Below, piece by piece: positions 14,626-20,127 of a stretch of 20,508 nucleotides of DNA; the first letter of the stretch is position 1; each line of letters opens with the position of its first letter. Source of the DNA: DATACZ01 sp036258795. GTDB lineage: Bacteria; Actinomycetota; CADDZG01; JAHWKV01. Location: NCBI GenBank assembly GCA_036258795.1, contig DATACZ010000176.1, positions 1 through 20,508 on the forward strand, in the 5' to 3' direction. The notes under the pieces are model-generated. The model made no database searches. It had not been told where the DNA came from and was given only the letters and a program-made list of their open reading frames with translations. The translations under genes were made by a program, and so were the position numbers.

Positions 14626-14658
14626 GGCGGCCAAGATCGACGAACTTCTAGGCTGAGC
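14626..14658. repeat. 33-bp direct repeat, copy 2 (orphan gene end)
   Basis: This is an exact copy of 14520-14552, located after the dehydratase gene and two bases before the stop codon of the convergent DinB-like gene. It preserves the codons and stop of the dehydratase C-terminus (AAKIDELLG) with no gene body in front, so it is a non-functional duplicated tail. Confidence 0.95.
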
Positions 14659-14660
14659 CC

Positions 14661-15323
14661 TTAGTCGCTCTTGTCCTCGATCTCCCAGGCGTGATCGAGT
14701 GCGTGCCAGGCGATGCGCCGGGCGGCGTAACGAGGCGGCCACCCCTTATCTATGGGAGGCCTGCCGTCTGAGGGGCTGCCGATGACCTTCAGGAGATCCT
14801 TCCGCAGGGTGCTAATGGCATTGCCGTCGCCTTCCGGCGGCTGCTTGTGCCGTATTCCCAGCTTGCGAGCGTAGGCGAACTCGGCAGCGACCACATGCTC
14901 GAAAACCTCATCACGGTCTCGGCCCCCGCCCCGGGGTCCCTTCCGCAGCTCGGGCGGAGCGTCGGCCACCACCTGGTCAAGAGTGGTCCATGAGGCTTCG
15001 ACCAGCTTGGCCAATCGCTTGGCCTCTTCGCCATCGAGTGGCTCGGCATCTCTGGTGAGGAACTCCCCGGGAGCCCCAAAGTCGGTGGTACCCGTGCCCC
15101 GAACCCGTTCGACGACATCGAACGACTCCGCCGCGGCCCCGGGGAAGGGGACTCCGGCCAGCTCGGCGACTTGCGAGTACCTCGAGCTCACCTGGTACAG
15201 GGCATCCATGGCTTCCTGCTCACTTTTGCCCGACCTGCACCATCCGGGCCAGTCGAGGGTGCAGGCAAACACCCGCTTTCTACCCACCTCCAGGTAGATA
15301 GGGGTTGGCTTAGTCTTGTCCAC
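14661..15323 (-). CDS. DinB-like four-helix protein
   Basis: Cytoplasmic protein of about 220 residues. The first third (IYLEVGRKRVFACTLDWPGW, then CRSGKSEQEAMDAL) resembles the beta-strand and helix of HicB-like domains. The rest is helical and resembles the DinB/mycothiol-dependent isomerase fold, with histidines in FEHVVAAEFAYARK and the C-terminal RRIAWHALDHAWEIEDK, which are possible metal ligands. A third candidate ligand is not obvious, so the metal site is uncertain. The GTG at 15323 is preferred because AGGGGAGGG lies just ahead; an ATG at 15338 in the same frame overlaps this purine run and is the alternative. It precedes no partner gene in an operon; the convergent dehydratase lies at its 3' side, with the 33-bp repeat between. 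Function unknown, family assignment moderately sure. Confidence 0.72.
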   Translation of the reverse strand: MDKTKPTPIYLEVGRKRVFACTLDWPGWCRSGKSEQEAMDALYQVSSRYSQVAELAGVPFPGAAAESFDVVERVRGTGTTDFGAPGEFLTRDAEPLDGEEAKRLAKLVEASWTTLDQVVADAPPELRKGPRGGGRDRDEVFEHVVAAEFAYARKLGIRHKQPPEGDGNAISTLRKDLLKVIGSPSDGRPPIDKGWPPRYAARRIAWHALDHAWEIEDKSD

Positions 15324-15363
15324 ACTCCCTCCCCTCATTCGTCAAGTTCCCAGCCCGCTCTAT

Positions 15364-15397
15364 TAAAGAAGGTCTGCCGGTAAAGAAGGTCTGCCGG
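15364..15397. repeat. Two perfect tandem copies of a 17-bp unit
   Basis: TAAAGAAGGTCTGCCGG occurs twice in direct succession (15364-15380 and 15381-15397). It lies in the 87-base gap between the DUF933 gene and the DinB-like gene and overlaps the likely promoter region of the latter, where TTTAAT can be read on the minus strand at 15367-15362. Confidence 0.95.
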
Positions 15398-15410
15398 CCC
15401 TCCTGGACCC

Positions 15411-16376
15411 TCAAACTGCGAAACGGAAGTGCGTAACGTCAGCCTCTTGGAATACGTATTCTCGCCCCTCGACCCGCATGAGGCCGCTCGCTTTGGCCTT
15501 GTCCCAAGAGCCTGACCTAACCACATCGTCGTAGCTCATGACCTCCGCCCGGATGAAGCCTCGCTGAATGTCCGAGTGTATGACTCCGGCCGCCTCAGGT
15601 GCGGTAGCCCCCTTTCTCACCTCCCAGGCCCTCGACTCGTCGTCGCCCGTCGTAAAGAAAGTGATGAGGTCGAGGGATCGATAAACCGCCTCGATTACCC
15701 TTCCCGTGACCGGCTCTTGCACTCCGAAGGCATTGAGTAGCTCACGAGCGTCGGCAGGGTCCATGCCTGCGACTTCCGCCTCCAACGTCGCCGAGACCCT
15801 TATGCCGGGCAAATCGGAGCCGGCAAGATCCCCTGCTGTGGCTTCGTCGATGTTATAGACGAGGATTACCGGCTTCAGTGTGATTGGGGCCAGCGAAGAG
15901 AAGACCTTGAGCTCCCCGGAGTCCCAACCTCGTGTTGAGAGAAATTCACCCTGGCTCAGATGTTCTGCCGCCGCCTCCAAAGCAGGCACCTCCGCCTTGG
16001 CAGCGGGGTCCTTTCTGGCTCGTTGCAGCCTGGTCTCGACGGGCCCCATGTCGGCCAGCACCAGATCGTCTCGGATGGCGTCTAACGCCGCCCTCGGATC
16101 CTGTCCGCCAAATGCCGGCAGGACCACCAAGACGGCATCCATCTCTCGGAGTCTTCCAATGGCCGCGGCAGCGGTCCGAGCGGTGGCATGCACGTCAACC
16201 ACGCCGAGCTGAGCCCATACCATTTTTCGTGAGGCGTGGAGCTCGGCCAGAGTGTCAACGCGGGAATCGGGAACCTTAACCACTGCGACGTCTCCCGACG
16301 GGGCCAGTCCCGATATCGCCCGCCAGAGCGTAGTCTTTCCCGAAGCGGGGGGTCCCGTGATCCCCACGGTCTTCAA
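15411..16376 (-). CDS. Divergent YchF-like P-loop NTPase with DUF933 domain
   Basis: Cytoplasmic protein of 321 residues related to YchF/OLA1 but shorter than the usual 360-365. The P-loop is GPPASGKTT (8-16) in place of the normal GLPNVGKST. The strand after the switch region reads VVDVHATA where YchF has VDIAGLV, so the DxxG (G3) glycine is missing. VYNIDE corresponds to the NxxE nucleotide-base motif of YchF. The C-terminal about 85 residues are a clear DUF933/TGS-like domain: DLITFFTTG, RAWEVRKGATAPEAAGVIHSDIQRGFI and the closing DVTHFRFAV. The start is TTG at 16376; a GTG nine bases later is possible and neither has a good Shine-Dalgarno sequence. A diverging gene starts 62 bases away. 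A standard YchF is presumably encoded elsewhere, so this would be a paralogue with altered nucleotide use. Family sure, activity unknown. Confidence 0.85.
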   Translation of the reverse strand: MKTVGITGPPASGKTTLWRAISGLAPSGDVAVVKVPDSRVDTLAELHASRKMVWAQLGVVDVHATARTAAAAIGRLREMDAVLVVLPAFGGQDPRAALDAIRDDLVLADMGPVETRLQRARKDPAAKAEVPALEAAAEHLSQGEFLSTRGWDSGELKVFSSLAPITLKPVILVYNIDEATAGDLAGSDLPGIRVSATLEAEVAGMDPADARELLNAFGVQEPVTGRVIEAVYRSLDLITFFTTGDDESRAWEVRKGATAPEAAGVIHSDIQRGFIRAEVMSYDDVVRSGSWDKAKASGLMRVEGREYVFQEADVTHFRFAV

Positions 16377-16438
16377 AGCTGCCGCCCGGTTCCAAATCGA
16401 AGGGCCCGGGCAGGAGATTCAGGTGCCGAGAATTGTCC

Positions 16439-16690
16439 ATGGAGATTAGCGAAGAAGCCGCCGAGGTGCTCGCTCGCGCCTACGACGCCGCCGCACGTTT
16501 CAACCCAGAGGCGAAGGTACGGATCTTTAGAAGAAAGGGACAGATCCAGACCGGCTTCGCCGACGCCCCCGAAAAGGACGATGCTGTCATACAGCACGAG
16601 GGGATGACGCTTTACGTCGCACCCGACGTTGGAGAGGGCACCCTTACGACCAGCCTGGAGCATGACCATCTGGAGTTAAGAGGCCAGTGA
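16439..16690 (+). CDS. Small HesB/IscA-like protein lacking cysteines
   Basis: Protein of 83 residues that reads like the core of the HesB/IscA fold. It opens with a helix (ISEEAAEVLARAY), then a strand VRIFRRKG, followed by ADAPEKDDAVIQHEGMTLYVAP, where IscA-type proteins have EDEPEEGDTVIEQDGVKVLVD, and ends in a short strand LEHDHLELR. None of the three iron-sulphur-binding cysteines of IscA is present; the protein has no cysteine at all, so it cannot bind a cluster in the usual way. ATG at 16439 is chosen; TTG at 16433 is in frame two codons earlier. A weak GAG eight bases before is the only Shine-Dalgarno candidate. It diverges from the DUF933 gene, and its 3' end overlaps the convergent SGNH hydrolase gene by 15 bases. 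The similarity is from memory of the fold pattern and is moderate. Confidence 0.7.
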   Translation: MEISEEAAEVLARAYDAAARFNPEAKVRIFRRKGQIQTGFADAPEKDDAVIQHEGMTLYVAPDVGEGTLTTSLEHDHLELRGQ

Positions 16691-17437
16691 GGATACCTTC
16701 AGGGCCGCCCTCAAAACCGTGGGGTACATGACCTCGGCCCAGAGCCTGTAGCCGCCGGCGCCAGGGTGAAACCAGTCCTCGCTGTAGTACTTGACCGGGT
16801 GGCGGCGAAACTCCCGGTGGGTTCCCGCGGAAAGGTCTATGTAATCGATCTCCCTGCGCCGCACCTGATCCTCAATCGCCCGCCTGACGGCACTTCCCCT
16901 CCAGCCGGATAGCGCTCTTAGGGGTTGGGGAAAGGCCGGGGAGGTGCCCATATGCGGGGGACCGGCCACGACGACGTGAATGCCGGCGGCCTTTAAGCGG
17001 TCGAGCGCACGGCCCATCTCCCGGCGCACGGTGCGAATGCTCGTGACGTGGGTCACGTCGTTGCCTCCGATCTCGATCAGCACCAGATCCGGCTTGCGCT
17101 TCAAAGCCTCCGGTACCTGACGTTGGTTTACGTCCTTGGTGGTTGCGCCACTTAACCCCAGGACCTCCAGGTCGACGTGGAGACGCTGACCCAACCACTC
17201 CGCCAAGAGCCATGAGAAGGAATGCTCCGGCGTCGTCCCCACGCCAACCGCGGTGCTGTCACCGAGCACTACGAACTTGGTTGGGGGAAGTGAAGGATTA
17301 CCAAAGGTGCCTCGGATAACCTTCGGCGGGGAAGCTACCGGATAGTCACGGTTCAGGGCAAAGATGACCTCGGCGCCGATGAGAAGGGCAAATCCGGCCA
17401 CCCCCATGCCGAGATACTTGAGTAGCCGGCGCCTCAC
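16676..17437 (-). CDS. Membrane-anchored SGNH/GDSL hydrolase
   Basis: Esterase or lipase of the SGNH superfamily, 253 residues, probably acting outside the membrane. Residues about 10-28 form one hydrophobic segment after RRRLLKY, an N-terminal anchor or uncleaved signal. The four SGNH blocks are present: block I VVLGDSTAVG (S61), block II GLSGATT (G97), block III IEIGGNDVTH (N126) and block V DWFHPGAGGY (D221, H224). All catalytic residues are therefore retained. The GTG start at 17437 overlaps the greA stop by one base (TAGTG on the minus strand), so it is translated from the greA message. The substrate is unknown; lysophospholipase, thioesterase or acyl-ester hydrolase activity on the envelope would fit the family. 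The 3' end overlaps the convergent HesB-like gene by 15 bases. Confidence 0.9.
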   Translation of the reverse strand: MRRRLLKYLGMGVAGFALLIGAEVIFALNRDYPVASPPKVIRGTFGNPSLPPTKFVVLGDSTAVGVGTTPEHSFSWLLAEWLGQRLHVDLEVLGLSGATTKDVNQRQVPEALKRKPDLVLIEIGGNDVTHVTSIRTVRREMGRALDRLKAAGIHVVVAGPPHMGTSPAFPQPLRALSGWRGSAVRRAIEDQVRRREIDYIDLSAGTHREFRRHPVKYYSEDWFHPGAGGYRLWAEVMYPTVLRAALKVSSLAS

Positions 17438-17913
17438 TAAAAGGCACGTAGGCCGACTATCTCGACCGAGAACTTTCCCCCGGGGGCTTCGACGATCGCC
17501 TCCTCCCCGACCCTCTTTCCTAAGAGGGCCCTTCCCATTGGAGAAGACAGCGTGATGGTGCGGACTCCTGGCACTTTCTCTTCCATTGATTGAGCCACCA
17601 GGTACTCCTCGGTCTCGTCGCCGTCTTTGACGGTGACGATCACTCCGGTGCCGACAATGTCGGTATCGGCGGCGCCCTCCCGCACCACTGCATTCTTGAT
17701 GGTGTACTGGAGCTGGCGGATGCGAGCCTCCATGAGTCCCTGGGCATCCTTAGCCGAGTGATATTCGGCATTCTCCTTGAGATCGCCGAGCTCGCGCGCC
17801 CTCAGCAGCCTTTCGCTCATCTCACTCCGGCCGCTTGTGGTGAGCTCTGCCAACTCCTGGTTCATTCGCTCCAGGGTTTGGGGGCTGACTACTATCTCGT
17901 CGGGTTGCTCCAT
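17437..17913 (-). CDS. greA: Transcript cleavage factor GreA
   Basis: Binds the RNA polymerase secondary channel and stimulates cleavage of backtracked RNA, rescuing stalled elongation complexes. The 158-residue length is typical. The N-terminal coiled coil carries the catalytic tip ARELGDLKENAEYHSAK with D44 and E47, the acidic pair that positions Mg2+. The C-terminal FKBP-like domain includes GVIVTVKDG, TITLSSPMGRALLGKRVGE and the closing FSVEIVGLRAF. The ATG at 17913 has AGGA close before it; upstream codons in the same frame (to 17967) are not conserved in GreA. TAAGCT at 17926-17921 lies seven bases before the ATG and could be a -10 box of a near-leaderless mRNA. It is translationally coupled to the SGNH hydrolase gene downstream. 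Confidence 0.96.
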   Translation of the reverse strand: MEQPDEIVVSPQTLERMNQELAELTTSGRSEMSERLLRARELGDLKENAEYHSAKDAQGLMEARIRQLQYTIKNAVVREGAADTDIVGTGVIVTVKDGDETEEYLVAQSMEEKVPGVRTITLSSPMGRALLGKRVGEEAIVEAPGGKFSVEIVGLRAF

Positions 17914-17973
17914 ATTTCCTAGCTTAGCCGGGCCCACCGATCCCGAACGGGCTCCAAGGGCTGTCAAATAGAT

Positions 17974-17991
17974 CGGCCCCCTAAGGGGCCG
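17974..17991. terminator. GC-rich hairpin upstream of greA
   Basis: CGGCCCC and GGGGCCG (17974-17980, 17985-17991) form a perfect 7-bp stem with a four-base loop CTAA. It follows the small coiled-coil gene on the minus strand. The sequence after it on that strand, ATCTATTTGACAG, has only a short T-run, so termination would be partial. Confidence 0.45.
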
Positions 17992-18008
17992 GTGGAAAGG
18001 ATGACTCT

Positions 18009-18025
18009 GCGGGGCTCTGCCCCGC
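18009..18025. terminator. GC-rich hairpin after the small coiled-coil gene
   Basis: GCGGGGC and GCCCCGC (18009-18015, 18019-18025) form a perfect 7-bp stem with a three-base loop. It begins 17 bases after the stop of the 58-residue gene on the minus strand and, together with the hairpin at 17974-17991, makes a tandem terminator-like structure before greA. No T-run follows. Confidence 0.45.
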
Positions 18026-18041
18026 CGCTGTGATGTTCTGA

Positions 18042-18218
18042 CTAGACCCCTGCGGGCAGTGCTTCCCGCTCTTCTTCCCGGGCCTCGGCCAGCTTGGTCT
18101 CGAGCTCTCGTACCTTTGCCTCAAGGGTCTGGACTCGAGTCGCCAAGTCTTCAAGCAGCTGGTTGTCGGAGTTGTAGGCAAGGTCTGCCCACGGCTCACG
18201 GATATGAAGCTGCCTCAT
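18042..18218 (-). CDS. Small coiled-coil protein, 58 residues
   Basis: Previously unnamed short gene, not recognised as a known family. The product begins MRQLHIREPWADLAYN and continues into a strongly amphipathic helix with leucines and valines in heptad positions (LLEDLATRVQTLEAKVRELE and on to AEAREEERE), ending in a short LPAGV tail. It should form a coiled-coil dimer or bind another helical protein. The ATG at 18218 has GAGGGGGG seven bases upstream on the minus strand, a good ribosome binding site. Codon choice is GC-rich at third positions like its neighbours, and two hairpins follow the stop. These points favour a real gene over a chance frame. A competing 72-codon frame on the same strand (17981-18199) is arginine/serine/proline-rich and much less convincing. 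No function can be assigned. Confidence 0.68.
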   Translation of the reverse strand: MRQLHIREPWADLAYNSDNQLLEDLATRVQTLEAKVRELETKLAEAREEEREALPAGV

Positions 18219-18332
18219 GAAGCTACCCCCCTCTTGGTGTCGGTGGAGGTCAGGTGAACGGTAGGCCGGACGACGTCAGTTAGTCCCATAGTAACGCCCC
18301 TGACTTATGCGGTCTACCTCTTACCTACCCGC
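18219..18332. other. Gap between fxsA and the small coiled-coil gene
   Basis: These 114 bases hold the upstream region of the coiled-coil gene on the minus strand, including its ribosome binding site at 18225-18232. I see no open frame, no strong hairpin and no clear -35/-10 pair. Confidence 0.5.
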
Positions 18333-18914
18333 TTAGGTGCCCGCACTACCCTCTTTATTGGCTATCTGTGCGGGCTCGGAAGGGGCGGCATCCCCCTCCG
18401 GAGTCGAGGGCACGGCGACCGCGGCAATCCCGTTCGTTTCTGTTTTGGCGTCGGAGGGGTCCCGCCAGCTGGGGACGCGCACCTTGACCACCCGCCGCTC
18501 CGGCCTCCCCATCCCGGTCAGCCCAAATCGGCGTGCGATCCACCACCCGCTTCCCCTCACAGCCAGGCGCTTTACCAGGGAACGGGAGACTGGGATCAGC
18601 AGGATCAAGCCCAAAACGTCCGTGATGAATCCGGGGGTCAGCAGCAGGGCCCCTCCCAGCAGAACCAGCATCCCGTCGAAGATCTCCTCGGATGGGATTC
18701 GTCCCTGGGAGATCGACCGGCGGAAACGCTTCCAGATCTCTATTCCCTGACGCTTCGCCAGCACTGCCCCTGCAACGCTCAATGTGATGAGAGCAATGAG
18801 AGTGGGCCCGAATCCGATGAGATCCCCCACCGCCATGAGCGCCGCAATCTCCGCTATGGGAAGGACGAAGAAGATCAGCGCGAGGAGAGCGGCCATACCT
18901 AAGATTAACTCCAA
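18333..18914 (-). CDS. fxsA: FxsA-family membrane protein
   Basis: Integral cytoplasmic-membrane protein of 193 residues. Two hydrophobic segments occupy the first 50 residues (LILGMAALLALIFFVLPIAEI and LIGFGPTLIALITLSVAGAV), followed by the conserved basic loop AKRQGIEIWKRFRRSISQGRIPSEEI, then a long hydrophobic stretch with the FxsA signature DGMLVLLGGALLLTPGFITDVLG. The tail is cytoplasmic and rich in alanine, glutamate and proline. E. coli FxsA is known for relieving F-plasmid exclusion of phage T7; its normal role is unclear. TTG at 18914 is the first possible start; the ATG at 18896, six codons in, is an equally reasonable choice and would still keep the first membrane helix. It stands alone, diverging from the LexA-box radical SAM gene. 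Confidence 0.88.
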   Translation of the reverse strand: MELILGMAALLALIFFVLPIAEIAALMAVGDLIGFGPTLIALITLSVAGAVLAKRQGIEIWKRFRRSISQGRIPSEEIFDGMLVLLGGALLLTPGFITDVLGLILLIPVSRSLVKRLAVRGSGWWIARRFGLTGMGRPERRVVKVRVPSWRDPSDAKTETNGIAAVAVPSTPEGDAAPSEPAQIANKEGSAGT

Positions 18915-18988
18915 TTCTCACTCATAGCACTAGAAATGTTGCTCAAAGTGGCAGAAGCCCGGCTGTCAAACGCTCCAGAGACCACGCC

Positions 18989-19017
18989 TTGTCGCTCCAC
19001 CGAACACATGTTCTAAT
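18989..19017 (+). promoter_or_regulatory. Predicted promoter of the radical SAM gene
   Basis: TTGTCG (18989-18994) and TCTAAT (19012-19017) match -35 and -10 consensus at four and five of six positions, with an ideal 17-base spacer. The -10 box ends six bases before the ATG at 19024, which would give a leaderless mRNA. The LexA-type box at 19001-19014 occupies the spacer and the first bases of the -10 box. Confidence 0.55.
19001..19014. promoter_or_regulatory. LexA (SOS) box
   Basis: CGAACACATGTTCT contains the dyad GAAC-N4-GTTC and agrees with the Gram-positive LexA consensus CGAACRNRYGTTYC at all but the last base. It lies between the predicted -35 and -10 boxes, ten bases before the start codon, where LexA would block RNA polymerase. 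This predicts induction after DNA damage. Confidence 0.75.
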
Positions 19018-19023
19018 GTTGGC

Positions 19024-20118
19024 ATGCGGTGGGAAAGCCTGATGGCAGATCATGTCGAGGTGGGCGGCACGCTTCCGCTCTTTCAAGACGAGACCGTGGT
19101 CCGGCGCTTCAACACCCCGGAATTCAAGGGCATCACCTTTTACGAGGTAAAGGCCAAGAGCATCATCAACCACGTCAAGGGAAACCGTCTCGGCTTCAAC
19201 TGGACGATCAACCCTTATAGAGGATGCAGTCATGCTTGTGCCTACTGTTTTGCTCGACCCACCCACACTTACCTCGATTTCAACGCCGGCCACGACTTTG
19301 AGTCCAAGATCGTGGTCAAGATCAATGCGGTGGAGCTTCTGCGGAGGGAGCTGCAGCGACCCACCTGGCGCGGCGAGCACATCGCCATGGGAACGAACAC
19401 GGACAACTATCAGAGGGCGGAGGGGCGCTACAGGCTAATGCCAGGGATTCTGGCGGAGCTGAACAAGGCTAGAAATCCCTACTCCATCCTGACCAAATCC
19501 ACGCTCATCCAAAGGGACATCGATTTGCTGGCGGAGGGAGCATCGATCAGCTCGGTGTCCGCTTGTTTCTCGGTGGGAACCGTGGACGAGGAGGTGTGGA
19601 AGAGAACCGAGCCGGGAACCCCTCATCCGCTCAAGAGGCTGGAGGTCGTCCACAAGCTCAACGACTCGGGAGTTCCCTGCGGGGTGATGGTGGCGCCGAT
19701 CCTGCCTGGTATCTCGGACTCGATGGAGCAGATGGAGGCCACGGTCCGCGCCGCGGTCGAGGCAGGCGCCACCAACATAGTTCCGATCGTCCTTCACTTG
19801 AGACCAGGGGTTAAAGAGGAGTTCATGGGGTGGCTAAAAGAAAGCCACCCGGAGCTAGTCACCACCTACGAGCAGATGTACAGAGGCGCATACGCACCGA
19901 AAGAGGTGTCGGAACCCATTACCAAGGCAGTTCGACACTTAAAGAAGCGTCATGGGGCCAAGGAACCAAGTGGCCCGGCGAGGCCCTTGGCGCGCGGCGG
20001 TTCCGGGAGCCGTCGAAAGCCCAAAGCTGAGCCGCCCGAAACGGAATCCCACGAGCAGATGACCCTTGACCTGGGAAAGCAGAGCAAGCGCGCGCCAAAG
20101 TGGGTCAAGGAAAGGTGA
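19024..20118 (+). CDS. Radical SAM protein, Rv2578c family (SplB-like)
   Basis: Predicted 4Fe-4S radical S-adenosylmethionine enzyme of 364 residues, from the group that also resembles spore photoproduct lyase. The cluster motif C68-x3-C72-x2-C75 lies in NPYRGCSHACAYCFARPTH. Further conserved stretches are YLDFNAGHDFESKIVVK, ALGTNTD-like MGTNTDNYQRAEGRYRLMPG (the SAM-binding GT/N region), SILTKSTLIQRDIDLL and GVMVAPILPGISD. The tail after about residue 300 is lysine/arginine/proline-rich and ends WVKER. ATG at 19024 is preferred because relatives start with MRW and because a promoter is placed for leaderless translation there; ATG at 19042 is the alternative. The LexA box directly upstream links it to DNA-damage response. 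The substrate is unknown; a role in DNA or nucleotide repair is inference from regulation and SplB likeness. It converges with the dCMP deaminase gene, nine bases apart. Confidence 0.93.
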   Translation: MRWESLMADHVEVGGTLPLFQDETVVRRFNTPEFKGITFYEVKAKSIINHVKGNRLGFNWTINPYRGCSHACAYCFARPTHTYLDFNAGHDFESKIVVKINAVELLRRELQRPTWRGEHIAMGTNTDNYQRAEGRYRLMPGILAELNKARNPYSILTKSTLIQRDIDLLAEGASISSVSACFSVGTVDEEVWKRTEPGTPHPLKRLEVVHKLNDSGVPCGVMVAPILPGISDSMEQMEATVRAAVEAGATNIVPIVLHLRPGVKEEFMGWLKESHPELVTTYEQMYRGAYAPKEVSEPITKAVRHLKKRHGAKEPSGPARPLARGGSGSRRKPKAEPPETESHEQMTLDLGKQSKRAPKWVKER

Positions 20119-20127
20119 CGGCCTGAC

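Noticed and set aside
17981..18199. 72-codon minus-strand frame in the greA-fxsA gap
   Set aside because: Its composition is that of a shadow (Arg/Ser/Pro), it runs through two hairpins, and an overlapping frame with a good ribosome binding site and heptad pattern is the better gene.
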